The notes under the pieces: model-generated
What the model saw: only the letters and a program-made list of their open reading frames with translations
Database searches by the model: none
What the model was told of the DNA's origin: nothing
Made by a program: the position numbers and the translations under genes
Source: an uncultured Eisenbergiella sp.
GTDB taxonomy: Bacteria > Bacillota > Clostridia > Lachnospirales > Lachnospiraceae
Length of the DNA stretch: 64,000 nucleotides
Assembly (NCBI GenBank): GCA_910585455.1
Contig: CAJUEL010000017.1
Location: 19,785-83,784 of the forward strand
Direction: 5' to 3'
Part shown: piece by piece, positions 28,384 to 36,050 of the stretch
Layout of the letters: every line of letters begins with the position of its first letter
Position numbering within the stretch: the stretch's first letter is position 1

Positions 28384-28426
28384 AAAAAACGGACAGCAGC
28401 CTACTTTGAGTGTAAGCCACCGTCCG
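28384..28426 (-). terminator. Rho-independent terminator after the S1-domain gene
   Basis: Fifteen-base stem (28390-28404 with 28412-28426), including several G-U pairs, and a 7-base loop. On the minus strand it is followed by six T. It lies between the S1-domain protein and the alarmone synthetase. Confidence 0.85.
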
Positions 28427-28467
28427 CCTTTAAGCAAGGGATTTCATCCAACTTTAAGAAAAAATTG

Positions 28468-29418
28468 TTAAAATTTAAGCCCTTTTAATAAATCTCCCAG
28501 AGAGGTACCGACAGATTCCCTGGAGCTGTACTCAGCCGCCTGTCTTTCGTCGATTTCATCCGGCTCCTGTGCCTCTGCCGCAGCCTTTATGCTCAGACTG
28601 ATCTTGTTGTCATTGGTATTAAGCACCCTGACCTTCACCTGATCGCCCACGCTGAGCACCTCCGAGGGCTTTTTCAGCCTTCTGGTGCTGATCTGGGAAA
28701 TGTGCACCAGCCCGCTTAAGCCGTCCCCCAGATCCACAAATGCGCCGTAGGGCATCAGACTCTCCACCCTGCCCTCCAAAATGCTGCCCGGCACGATCAT
28801 GGAAATTTTATGATTCAGCCGCTCTGCTTCCCGCTCCTTCAAAAGCTCCTTCGCGGAAAGCACGAGACGCTTCTTCTCCGTATCCACGGTGATGACGATG
28901 ACCTCCAGCGTCCTGCCCTGAAATACGCTCAAATCCTCCACATAGTCCAGCGCAAGCTGGGATGCGGGAATGAAGCCACGGATTCCTTCCACGAATGCGA
29001 CTACGCCCTTATTCACCACCTCGCTGACCTTGACGGAAAGCACCTTCTTCTCATCCAGATACTGCTTGAGCCTGTCCCAGCCCAGCACCTCGGCCGCTTC
29101 CACACAGGAAAGCTGAATGTTACCCGCACCGTCGTCCTTCTTCACTACGGTCGCTTCCACCTGATCCCCCACATGCACGTCCGCCAGTACGGAAAATGTC
29201 GGGTCGCTGCTCATGTCCGCCGCTTTGATCACCCCCGGCGCATAATAGTCCAGATCCAGCGTAACAGCTTCCTCATTCACACTGATAACGGTGCCGGAAA
29301 TGATATCCCCCTCCCGAATCGTGCGGAAGGATGCCTCCAGCTCTTTGCTGTAATCCGCCATGGTTTCCGTGGTGCCGCCCTCCTGCACGTCCGCAATTCC
29401 TTTTTTTACTTCTTCCAT
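28468..29418 (-). CDS. S1 RNA-binding domain protein, short ribosomal S1-like
   Basis: 316 residues with three S1/OB-fold repeats at about residues 37-107, 118-192 and 204-276; the last has the best consensus (GRVESLMPYGAFVDLGDGLSG ending in ISLSIKA). Gram-negative S1 has six repeats; Firmicutes often carry three- or four-repeat forms. It binds RNA and may assist translation or mRNA stability. It has its own promoter (29489-29517), a strong AAGGAGGG site and a terminator, so it is monocistronic. Confidence 0.88.
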   Translation of the reverse strand: MEEVKKGIADVQEGGTTETMADYSKELEASFRTIREGDIISGTVISVNEEAVTLDLDYYAPGVIKAADMSSDPTFSVLADVHVGDQVEATVVKKDDGAGNIQLSCVEAAEVLGWDRLKQYLDEKKVLSVKVSEVVNKGVVAFVEGIRGFIPASQLALDYVEDLSVFQGRTLEVIVITVDTEKKRLVLSAKELLKEREAERLNHKISMIVPGSILEGRVESLMPYGAFVDLGDGLSGLVHISQISTRRLKKPSEVLSVGDQVKVRVLNTNDNKISLSIKAAAEAQEPDEIDERQAAEYSSRESVGTSLGDLLKGLKF

Positions 29419-29488
29419 TGTATAACACCCTCCTTGAATTCCTCCCGTTTATCGTCCCGCATCGCTCAATGCGGCACAAATATTGCTT

Positions 29489-29517
29489 ATTTTAGCATGA
29501 AAACGCCGAATAGTCAA
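29489..29517 (-). promoter_or_regulatory. Sigma-A promoter of the S1-domain gene
   Basis: On the minus strand, TTGACT and TAAAAT are separated by exactly 17 bases, about 70 bases upstream of the ATG at 29418. The -35 box abuts a truncated copy of the 134-bp repeat. Confidence 0.75.
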
Positions 29518-29557
29518 CGCGCAGACCTGTCTGAATAGTAACTTCGGTTACTATTCA
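29517..29557. repeat. Truncated 134-bp-element end plus tetraloop hairpin
   Basis: Bases 29517-29542 are identical to the last 26 bases of the elements at 29915 and 46165. They run straight into a perfect hairpin: arms TGAATAGTAAC and GTTACTATTCA around the tetraloop TTCG (29532-29557). Confidence 0.8.
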
Positions 29558-29583
29558 CAGTAAAAACAATTGAATAGAGAATA

Positions 29584-29612
29584 TTGAAAAAAAAATCTAC
29601 ATATGCTATAAT
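29584..29612 (+). promoter_or_regulatory. Promoter of the antisense RNA
   Basis: TTGAAA and a perfect TATAAT separated by 17 bases. No coding frame follows; the transcript would run about 80 bases into the terminator at 29658-29697, converging on the toxin gene. Confidence 0.75.
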
Positions 29613-29618
29613 GCCGAT

Positions 29619-29697
29619 AGGCAATAAGAGATTGCAGGCTAATGCAAGGTTAGCACAGAGAAAAGGCCGGGTGAGCAGACCCGGCTTTTCTCATTTT
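29619..29697 (+). ncRNA. Probable antitoxin RNA of a type I toxin-antitoxin pair
   Basis: The RNA expected from the 29584-29612 promoter is about 80 bases and has no ORF with a ribosome site. It ends in a hairpin shared with the convergent toxin mRNA. It contains GTTAGCAC (29649-29656), repeated at 29801-29808, so it can pair with GTGCTAAC in the toxin mRNA, precisely between ribosome site and start codon. This is the RNA I / RNA II geometry of Fst (par) systems. Start and end are inferred from promoter and terminator. Confidence 0.6.
29658..29697. terminator. Bidirectional terminator shared by toxin mRNA and antisense RNA
   Basis: Stem 29658-29672 with 29679-29692 (14 pairs, one bulged G, six-base loop), ending in TTTTCTC followed by ATTTT on the plus strand and CCTTTTCTC on the minus strand. 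Its place just after the toxin stop lets it end both convergent RNAs. Confidence 0.75.
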
Positions 29698-29700
29698 GGG

Positions 29701-29799
29701 CTAGTTGTCGCTGCTATCATCCTCTAACCACTTGCAGAAGTAGTAGCAGGCTACTCCCGCCAAAAAGGAGATAATAAAAGAGATTACAAGCTCTGACAC
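29701..29799 (-). CDS. Fst/Ldr-like type I toxin, 32-residue membrane peptide
   Basis: GTG start with AGAGGGGG eight bases upstream. The peptide has one hydrophobic helix (LVISFIISFLAGVACYYF), then a basic-aromatic KW and an acidic tail LEDDSSDN, the layout of Fst and LdrD toxins, which insert in the inner face of the membrane. The mRNA leader contains GTTGTCGCT (29841-29833), the perfect 9-base complement of the last codons (AGCGACAAC, 29712-29704). This would permit a 5'-3' long-range fold. A CTCCCT in the leader could also hide the ribosome site. No toxicity evidence exists from sequence alone. Confidence 0.65.
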   Translation of the reverse strand: MSELVISFIISFLAGVACYYFCKWLEDDSSDN

Positions 29800-29914
29800 T
29801 GTTAGCACCCCCTCTCTGTTGCCAGTTTAGGGAGCGACAACAAATCAAGTATTCATATCTTCTGACACAATTCTACAATTTGAACTAAAACAACGGAAAT
29901 GAAGCGTAACAGTT

Positions 29915-30048
29915 GTTACTATTCAGACACGTCTGAATAGTAACTGCATCCGCCCATAAAAATCGCTTCGCGATGGGGCGGATGCCTGTTGCCACCACGT
30001 TTTTTCACGGTCTGCGCGGTGAACGCGCAGACCTGTCTGAATAGTAAC
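29915..30048. repeat. 134-bp multi-hairpin element, copy 1
   Basis: About 93% identical by eye to 46165-46298 and the same length. It starts with a perfect palindrome (14-base arm GTTACTATTCAGAC), then a stem GCATCCGCCC / GGGCGGATGC enclosing a small ATCGC hairpin, a variable spacer, a stem GGTCTGCGCG / CGCGCAGACC, and ends TGTCTGAATAGTAAC. The last 15 bases are the inverted complement of the first 15 (one mismatch in this copy). No ORF is inside. This is a MITE- or REP-like mobile unit or a structured RNA module. Confidence 0.8.
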
Positions 30049-30076
30049 TAACAGTTCAGACTTGTCTGAGCTGTTA
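30049..30076. repeat. Dispersed palindrome adjoining the 134-bp element
   Basis: Thirteen-base arms TAACAGTTCAGAC and GTCTGAGCTGTTA (one G-U pair) with a two-base centre, starting right after the 134-bp element. It belongs to the AACAGTTCAG branch of the palindrome family. Confidence 0.7.
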
Positions 30077-30212
30077 CAATTACTACAGGATTTTCCTGCC
30101 GCCCGTTACGTTATTATTTTTCAAAAAACACTTGACTTTTTATCAGCAGGCTTTCAATCAGATTATTCAGCATTTGATCCTTTTCCGTTATCACAAAATC
30201 CTCTCAAATCTA

Positions 30213-30241
30213 TTGACAAACAGATATCAAAATGATATCAT
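30213..30241 (+). promoter_or_regulatory. Promoter and operator of the SPFH operon
   Basis: TTGACA and TATCAT are 17 bases apart. A perfect inverted repeat GATATCA-AAA-TGATATC (30223-30239) lies in the spacer and overlaps the -10 box; further ATATCA half-sites follow to 30260. A bound repressor would block RNA polymerase. The ribbon-helix-helix protein of the operon is the obvious candidate. Confidence 0.75.
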
Positions 30242-30271
30242 TCAAATATCAAATCGCAGGAGGATATCATT

Positions 30272-31291
30272 ATGCAGGAAAAAATACTCAGCTACAGAAA
30301 AAACGGTCTGCCCATGCTTTTGCTCACGCTGGTTCTCTACGCGGCGGCGATCGTCTGTCTCATCTTCGGCGTCATCCGCCTGGAGGACGGGAAGGACCCG
30401 GTTTTGTTCATCATCGGCTTTGTCTATATGGCCATCGGCTGGATCCCCTTCTGCGGGCTCAAGATCATCCGCCCGCAGGAAGCGCTGGTGCTCACATTGT
30501 TTGGCGAATACATCGGGACGCTCAAAGACGCCGGCTATTACTTTGTGAATCCCTTCTGCTCCGGCTTCAATCCCGCGGCGAAGACGAAGCTCAAGCAAAG
30601 CGGCGATGTGGACAATGGCAGCGTCGGAGGAGCCCTCACCATCGCCACATCCCAGACGCCCCAGATGGAATCCACAGGCAACAAGATTTCCTTAAAGGTC
30701 ATGACCCTCAACAACAGCCGTCAAAAGATCAACGACTGTCTGGGCAACCCCATCGAAATCGGCATCGCGGTCATGTGGAAGGTGACGGACACGGCAAAGG
30801 CGGTTTTCAACGTGGACAATTACAAGGAATACCTGTCCTTACAGTGCGACAGCGCCCTCCGCAACATCGTCCGCCTCTACCCCTATGACGTAGCGCCCAA
30901 CGTGGACACCACAGGGGACGGTATCGCGGACGAGGGCAGTCTGCGCGGCTCCAGCGAAGTGGTCGCCGAGCGGATCCGCGCAGAGATCCAGGAAAAGGTC
31001 ACGGAAGCGGGGCTTGATATTCTGGAAGCCAGAATCACCTATCTCGCCTATGCGCCGGAAATCGCCGCCGTCATGCTGCAGCGCCAGCAGGCATCCGCCA
31101 TCATCGACGCCCGGAAAATGATCGTGGACGGCGCCGTCGGCATGGTGGAAATGGCTCTGGAACGCCTTGGCGAAAAGGAAATCGTCAATCTGGACGAAGA
31201 GCGCAAGGCCGCCATGGTCTCCAACCTGCTCGTCGTTCTGTGCGGAAACCGGGATGCCCAGCCCATCGTCAATTCGGGCAGCTTGTATTAA
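30272..31291 (+). CDS. SPFH (stomatin/prohibitin/band 7) domain membrane protein
   Basis: 339 residues. Two hydrophobic segments near residues 14-33 and 43-63 anchor the N-terminus. The SPFH domain follows (KIIRPQEALVLTLFGEYIGTLKDAGYYFVNPF), then a helical region ending EARITYLAYAPEIAAVMLQRQQASAIIDAR, which is the typical band-7 coiled-coil. Such proteins form ring scaffolds in membrane microdomains. Ribosome site AGGAGG. It is the first gene of a three-gene operon with a ribbon-helix-helix protein and a YbjQ protein. Confidence 0.9.
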   Translation: MQEKILSYRKNGLPMLLLTLVLYAAAIVCLIFGVIRLEDGKDPVLFIIGFVYMAIGWIPFCGLKIIRPQEALVLTLFGEYIGTLKDAGYYFVNPFCSGFNPAAKTKLKQSGDVDNGSVGGALTIATSQTPQMESTGNKISLKVMTLNNSRQKINDCLGNPIEIGIAVMWKVTDTAKAVFNVDNYKEYLSLQCDSALRNIVRLYPYDVAPNVDTTGDGIADEGSLRGSSEVVAERIRAEIQEKVTEAGLDILEARITYLAYAPEIAAVMLQRQQASAIIDARKMIVDGAVGMVEMALERLGEKEIVNLDEERKAAMVSNLLVVLCGNRDAQPIVNSGSLY

Positions 31292-31302
31292 AGGAAGCGC
31301 CT

Positions 31303-31503
31303 ATGGCAGATAACACCAAAAAACAGGTTCCATTGCGCCTGTCATCCAAACTTTACGACGCTATAGCCGCCTGGGCGGAGGACGACTTCCGCTCCGTGAA
31401 CGGACAGATCGAATACCTGCTGACGGAATGCGTCCGTCAGCGCAAAAAGAACGGCAGGCCCGTCCCCCATGAGCTGGACGTCCCGCCGGAGCTTGACATT
31501 TAA
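31303..31503 (+). CDS. Small ribbon-helix-helix (Arc-type) DNA-binding protein
   Basis: 66 residues from the ATG at 31303 (AAAGGA seven bases upstream). QVPLRLSSKLYDAIAAWAEDDFRSVNGQIEYLLTECV has the N-terminal beta-strand and two helices of Arc/MetJ proteins, followed by a short Pro-rich tail. It follows the SPFH gene by 11 bases. It may autoregulate through the palindrome in the operon promoter; that is inferred. Confidence 0.8.
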   Translation: MADNTKKQVPLRLSSKLYDAIAAWAEDDFRSVNGQIEYLLTECVRQRKKNGRPVPHELDVPPELDI

Positions 31504-31526
31504 GTCCGGGAATAAACTTTCAGACT

Positions 31527-31560
31527 ATTGATTGGTATGCGCGCCAAAGCGCACAGGAGG
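31527..31560 (+). promoter_or_regulatory. Shared leader motif with hairpin and ribosome site (YbjQ copy)
   Basis: ATTGATTGGTAT followed by a TGCGC / GCGCA stem, then ACAGGAGG just before the YbjQ start. The same module, with a slightly different loop, precedes GH127 on the other strand (23838-23880). Confidence 0.55.
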
Positions 31561-31567
31561 TATCATT

Positions 31568-31882
31568 ATGATATTGGTAAATACGGATTACATCACAGGA
31601 AAAGAACTGGAAATGCTGGGGCTGGTAAAAGGAAGCACCATCCAATCCAAAAACTTCGGCAAGGATATCACCCAGGGACTGAAAACCCTCGTAGGCGGCG
31701 AGCTGAAGGCCTACACGGAAATGATGAACGACGCCCGGGATCTTGCAACGAAGCGCATGGTCGAGGAAGCCCAGCGCCTCAATGCCGACGCCATCGTCAA
31801 CATCCGCTACGCCTCCTCCGCCATCATGCAGGGAGCCGCCGAAGTAATGGCATACGGCACCGCCGTAAAATTTAAATTCTGA
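31568..31882 (+). CDS. YbjQ/UPF0145 family protein
   Basis: 104 residues from the ATG at 31568 with GGAGG upstream. Landmarks of the family (PF01906) are ILVNTDYITGKE, GLVKGSTIQSKN, LKTLVGGELKAYTEMMNDAR, and ADAIVNIRYASS near the C-terminus. The fold forms a pentameric ring, and some members are called heavy-metal-binding, though the function is uncertain. The gene closes the SPFH operon; a terminator follows. Confidence 0.92.
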   Translation: MILVNTDYITGKELEMLGLVKGSTIQSKNFGKDITQGLKTLVGGELKAYTEMMNDARDLATKRMVEEAQRLNADAIVNIRYASSAIMQGAAEVMAYGTAVKFKF

Positions 31883-31925
31883 CCGCCGACAGGAACGCTC
31901 TTCCCATTGGCCGACAGAGAAATTC

Positions 31926-31974
31926 AAAGGCAGGCACAGACGTGCATACAGCACATCCTTACCTGCCTTTTTGC
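31926..31974. terminator. Bidirectional terminator between convergent operons
   Basis: Nine-base stem AAAGGCAGG / CCTGCCTTT (31926-31934, 31962-31970) with an inner GTGC/GCAC stem. TTTTT follows on the plus strand and the mirrored AAAG...TTTG on the minus strand. It separates the YbjQ and glycyl radical enzyme genes. Confidence 0.75.
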
Positions 31975-31992
31975 CGTTTCCTGTTTGTCCTC

Positions 31993-34068
31993 TTACACCG
32001 CCAGCTCCATGCGGCGGATGATGTGATCCTGATATTCCTTATCCAGCTCCACGAAATATCCCGACCAGCCCCAGACCCGCACGATCAGGTTCCGGTAATT
32101 TTCCGGATGCTTCTGGGCCTCCAGCATGGTATCCCGGTTCACCGCGTTCAGCTGCAGCTGATGCCCTCCCAGATCCATGAAGGACTTCACCAGCATGGCA
32201 ACCTTTTCCACGCTTTCCGGCGTGCGGAATACGGTATCGTGCAGCTCCAGCGTCAGCGGACCGCCATTGATGGCGCGGCGCAAATCCGGCTTGGAAAAGG
32301 ACTGTACGATGGAAACCGGTCCGTTACAGCGGGAAAACAGGCTGGGAGAATAATTACAGCCAAGCCCCTCCCCCTTATGCCGCCCGTCCGGTGTGGCGGG
32401 CATATCCTTCGCGTGCCAGACATAATACATGGCAGAGCCCGTTCCCGCGCGGAAAATTCCGCCCCGGTCATTTTTCCTGCCCTGCAGCGCATCGGCAAAA
32501 TCCGCCACCAGCCTGCAGGCGATCCCGTCCACGTAATCATCGTCATTGCCCATTTTGGGCGCTTCCCAGCGCAACAGATTGCAGAGCGCCTCGTCTCCCT
32601 CGAAATCCCGGGCGAGCGCGCGCTTTAGCTCTTCTGCGTCCACCTTCTTTTCCTCAAACACATACTTTTTGATCGCCGCCAGCGAATCCGCCGCCGTCGC
32701 AATTCCCGTCCCGTGAAAGCCATAATTATTATAATGACAGCCTTCGGAAATATCCGCAGCGTTTTCCGTACAGCCCTCCATCATCAGCGATACAAAGGGC
32801 GCGGGAAACAGATAGACATTTTTCACCCGTTCGCACAGCTCATCCGCCTGACCGACAATATTGCGCTTCACCTGCCCGTAAAAGGCTTCAAAATCAGCGC
32901 ACGCCGAAAGCGCATCCTCCACCGCCTCCGACACCGCCCTGGTGAAGGAAAGGGCTTCGATATTGGGAATATCCATGGCGGTTCCCGGAATGATGAATTC
33001 CCAGCATGCCGCCACCACATAATTATAAGCGTCCTTTTTCTCATATCCCAGCTCCAAAAGCCCCGGGATCACCACATCGTCGTTGGAATACTGGGGAAAT
33101 CCCAGCCCCTGCTTTGTCAGCGTGCTTCCCAGCACATAGGTCTCCATCGGCGTGTCCTTATGCACGCGCAGATTGATTTTCGGATCGATCAGCCGAAGCT
33201 CCAGACTGGCGCGCAGACACAATTCTGAGAGCAGATTATAGCTGTCGCTGCCGTCCTCATTTAAACCGCCCAGCACCATGCTCTGTCCGTTGTCCCCCTG
33301 CTGCATGCCCGGATACAGATCGCTGTCCCGGTTAAAGCTCAGGAAAAATTCCTCAATCAGCTCCAGAGCGCTCTCCTCATCATACAGCCCCTTTTCCATA
33401 TCCCTCATCAACCAGGGATACATGTACTGATCAAATCTTCCCACCGTGTTGTGATAATTTCTGCCGCACCACATCACGAAGTGCAGAATCCGAAACATCT
33501 GCAGCGCCTCCAGAAAGCTTTCCGGCGCATATGCCGGCACCCGCGCCAGCGTCCTTGCCACCGTTTCATTGCCCTCCTGCACCGCCTTTTTCCGATAGCG
33601 CTCCGCCAGCGCAAGCACGCTGTCCAGAATCGAAATCTGTAATTCGCAATAGTGCGCCTTTTCCCTCTTTCCCTCTTTTTCCCACGCCTGCATGCGCGCT
33701 GTCAATTCATTCCGTTTCGGGATCAGACCGACATTCAAAAGCCTGGCATAATCCACGCTGATGTTGCACACATCCCCCTTTTCGTGGATCCAATGGCTCT
33801 TTTTGAGCTCCTCCAGCTCCTCTTTCGTAAAAATCTCCGGAACAGTCTGTACGGTTCTGGTAAACGCGATCCTTTCCCCCGGAAACAACACCGGCTCTTC
33901 CCGGTCCAGCACATCCTTCAATCGCTGTGCGCTGCGGTCTGTCGCCGGCAGCTGTGCCGCCGCATATTCTCTTGCCAGCCGGTATTCGTCCTCCGGCGGC
34001 TTCCAATACGCCCTTTGTCCCTTCTGCGTCACAAAAAAATCTCTCATTTTCCGAATCCGCTCTCTCAT
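31993..34068 (-). CDS. Glycyl radical enzyme (PFL/diol-dehydratase superfamily), unassigned substrate
   Basis: 691 residues, shorter than the usual 780-850. The C-terminal RVWGWSGYF carries the glycyl radical at Gly667. The active-site loop reads VVAACWEFIIPG, so Cys355 and Glu357 form the C-x-E pair of eliminase-type enzymes (pyruvate formate-lyase has C-C). Trp between them differs from the common GCVEP of diol, glycerol, choline and hydroxyproline enzymes. The start overlaps the activase stop (ATGA). It ends an operon with arabinoside uptake and GH51, so a sugar-derived substrate is plausible but unproven. Confidence 0.88.
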   Translation of the reverse strand: MRERIRKMRDFFVTQKGQRAYWKPPEDEYRLAREYAAAQLPATDRSAQRLKDVLDREEPVLFPGERIAFTRTVQTVPEIFTKEELEELKKSHWIHEKGDVCNISVDYARLLNVGLIPKRNELTARMQAWEKEGKREKAHYCELQISILDSVLALAERYRKKAVQEGNETVARTLARVPAYAPESFLEALQMFRILHFVMWCGRNYHNTVGRFDQYMYPWLMRDMEKGLYDEESALELIEEFFLSFNRDSDLYPGMQQGDNGQSMVLGGLNEDGSDSYNLLSELCLRASLELRLIDPKINLRVHKDTPMETYVLGSTLTKQGLGFPQYSNDDVVIPGLLELGYEKKDAYNYVVAACWEFIIPGTAMDIPNIEALSFTRAVSEAVEDALSACADFEAFYGQVKRNIVGQADELCERVKNVYLFPAPFVSLMMEGCTENAADISEGCHYNNYGFHGTGIATAADSLAAIKKYVFEEKKVDAEELKRALARDFEGDEALCNLLRWEAPKMGNDDDYVDGIACRLVADFADALQGRKNDRGGIFRAGTGSAMYYVWHAKDMPATPDGRHKGEGLGCNYSPSLFSRCNGPVSIVQSFSKPDLRRAINGGPLTLELHDTVFRTPESVEKVAMLVKSFMDLGGHQLQLNAVNRDTMLEAQKHPENYRNLIVRVWGWSGYFVELDKEYQDHIIRRMELAV

Positions 34069-34910
34069 AGCACCTCGCTCCTTATTCCATACTCCTCAAA
34101 TATTTTCTGAGAAATAAAGATGCTTCCCTCCGGATCAAAGTCCGGGCTGTACTGCATGCCCGCCATGCCGTACTTGGCGCCCGCAGTTTTATGATAGGGC
34201 AGAAATTCCACCCGCAAAAGCGCTTTTGCCCCCGAAAGAAACGCCGCGGTCTTTCGATAATTCTCTTCCGTATCGTTCACGCCCGGGATTACCGGAATCC
34301 GGATGACGAAGGGTTTTTCCCCGCCGCAAAGCAGCTTCACATTCCGCAATATCCGCTCATTATCCACTCCCGTATAGCGTTTATGCTGCTCTGCATCGAA
34401 CAGCTTGATATCCATGATGACAAAATCCAGCTCGGATGCTATCGTTTCAAATACCGCAGGCTCACAGTATCCGCTCGTTTCGATCGCCCGATGGATGCCG
34501 GGAAGCCTTTGCAGCACCGCCAGCAGAAAATCCGCCTGCATCAGCGGTTCCCCTCCTGAAAAGGTAACGCCGCCGCCGTATCTTGCATAATAGTCCCCGT
34601 TTTTTCGGATCCGCTCCGCCAGTTCCTCCGCCGTCACAGTTTCCCCCGCAATTTTGCGCAGGTGCAGCGGGCATACCGGCACACAGGCGCCGCAGGCGAT
34701 GCAGGTTTCATGGGTGCACACCTGTCTGCAGCGCCCGCAGTCCGTGCAGGAAGCCCTGCTCACCATCAGCTGGGGCTGTCTGCATAGCCCCTCCGGATTA
34801 TGGCACCAGCTGCAGCGCAGCGGACACCCTTTCAAAAAGATGGTCTGCCGCATTCCCGGTCCGTCAAAAACAGCGAACTCCTTACAGTCAAAAATGACCC
34901 CTATCTGCAT
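34065..34910 (-). CDS. Glycyl-radical-enzyme activating protein (radical SAM)
   Basis: 281 residues. KGCPLRCSWC gives the radical-SAM cluster Cys29, Cys33 and Cys36. An inserted ferredoxin-like domain follows with two CxxCxxCxxxC sets (Cys55/58/61/65 and Cys70/73/76/80), as in activases of diol-dehydratase-type enzymes rather than PflA. It also has the GGEP motif (FSGGEPLMQ). It abstracts hydrogen from the glycine of the partner enzyme, encoded next with an ATGA overlap. Perfect GGAGG ribosome site. Confidence 0.95.
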   Translation of the reverse strand: MQIGVIFDCKEFAVFDGPGMRQTIFLKGCPLRCSWCHNPEGLCRQPQLMVSRASCTDCGRCRQVCTHETCIACGACVPVCPLHLRKIAGETVTAEELAERIRKNGDYYARYGGGVTFSGGEPLMQADFLLAVLQRLPGIHRAIETSGYCEPAVFETIASELDFVIMDIKLFDAEQHKRYTGVDNERILRNVKLLCGGEKPFVIRIPVIPGVNDTEENYRKTAAFLSGAKALLRVEFLPYHKTAGAKYGMAGMQYSPDFDPEGSIFISQKIFEEYGIRSEVL

Positions 34911-34986
34911 GCTTCCTCCGTTATTTTATATTCCTTGCCGGTTACCGTTTACAGCAGCCGGCAGCTCTTTCCCGGTCAAAGCCCTG

Positions 34987-35994
34987 TCACAGCGCCATCA
35001 CAGTCTGTCCCACCGCCAGCGCGGTATCGATCACAAGCTGCTCCTTTTCACCGTTTCCCTGCATCTGCTTTAGCAAAATGTCCACAGCCGCGGTGGACAT
35101 CCTCCCCTTATAGCTGCTGACAGAGGTCAGCGAAAAAGGCAGGCTCAATCTGGATTGAATATGGTCAAAGCCGATCAGCGAGCAATCCTGAGGCACCCGG
35201 ATTTCCCTGCGCAGCAGGCAGCTCCATGCCTCCCATGCCAGCATATCGCTGAATGCGAATATGGCGGAAAAGGAAACGCCCTCCTCCTGCAGCTGCTCCA
35301 ACACAGCGGCACAGCCATTCGCCGTGACCGGCACCTCCCGGATCAGCTTTTCCGGCACTGCAAGCCCCGACTGGGCATAGGCCCGCCGGTAGCCCGCCAG
35401 ACGCTCCCGGGCGCTGGATATGTACATAGCGCCGTGCAGCAGCAGGATATCCTTATGCCCTGCGGAAATCAGCGCCGCCGTGGCGAGAAATCCCCCCATT
35501 TCATCGTTACAGACCACATAGCTGTACGCCTCATCCCGCCGCCCGATCAGCACAAAGGGCACGCCCGTGCTCTCCAGATATTCCAGGTTCTTCCGGGTTT
35601 TCTGCGCCGGACAGATAATGATGCCGTCCACATTTTTGTTCAGCGCGGAGCGGATCGCCTCCAGCTCCAGCGCTTCATCCTCATTCGTATTATACAGGAT
35701 AGAGTTGTAGCCGTATTCTCTGGCATGTAACTCTATCTCCTTCATCATGATCGCAAAGTGCGGGTTGGAGATATCGCCCAGGATCACCGCCACCGTATTT
35801 GTGTACCCTAACCGCAGCGACGCCGCCAGCATATTGTTCACATGTCCCATCTGCGCCGCCACTTTCTTGATTTTTTCCCGGGTCGCATCGGAAATATCCT
35901 CCTTATCCCGCAGCGCGCGGGATACCGTATTGATGCTGTAACCGGTCTCTTGTGCAATGTCCTTCAGGGTAACAACTGTTTTTTTCTGTGACAC
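34987..35994 (-). CDS. LacI-family transcriptional regulator
   Basis: 335 residues. GTG start with GGAGGAG six bases upstream. N-terminal helix-turn-helix VTLKDIAQETGYSINTVSRALRDK is followed by the LacI hinge helix (NNMLAASLRLG) and a sugar-binding periplasmic-type domain (NTVAVILGDISNPHFAIM). It lies inside the arabinoside operon between GH51 and the radical enzyme genes, so it likely senses a pathway sugar. A possible operator (TTAACGTTAA) is at 41329. Confidence 0.93.
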   Translation of the reverse strand: MSQKKTVVTLKDIAQETGYSINTVSRALRDKEDISDATREKIKKVAAQMGHVNNMLAASLRLGYTNTVAVILGDISNPHFAIMMKEIELHAREYGYNSILYNTNEDEALELEAIRSALNKNVDGIIICPAQKTRKNLEYLESTGVPFVLIGRRDEAYSYVVCNDEMGGFLATAALISAGHKDILLLHGAMYISSARERLAGYRRAYAQSGLAVPEKLIREVPVTANGCAAVLEQLQEEGVSFSAIFAFSDMLAWEAWSCLLRREIRVPQDCSLIGFDHIQSRLSLPFSLTSVSSYKGRMSTAAVDILLKQMQGNGEKEQLVIDTALAVGQTVMAL

Positions 35995-36050
35995 AGGCTT
36001 CTCCTCCGTCCCGCTCTCTCGTAGTCAACTCAATGATGCCAATACCCGTC

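Noticed and set aside
29584..29700. Considered a riboswitch or attenuator
   Set aside because: No gene is transcribed in the plus direction after the terminator; the RNA faces the toxin gene instead, and its repeat fits antisense control.
29915..30076. Palindromes considered as a CRISPR array
   Set aside because: No regular repeat-spacer pattern and no cas genes; repeats are palindromic and spread over the whole window.
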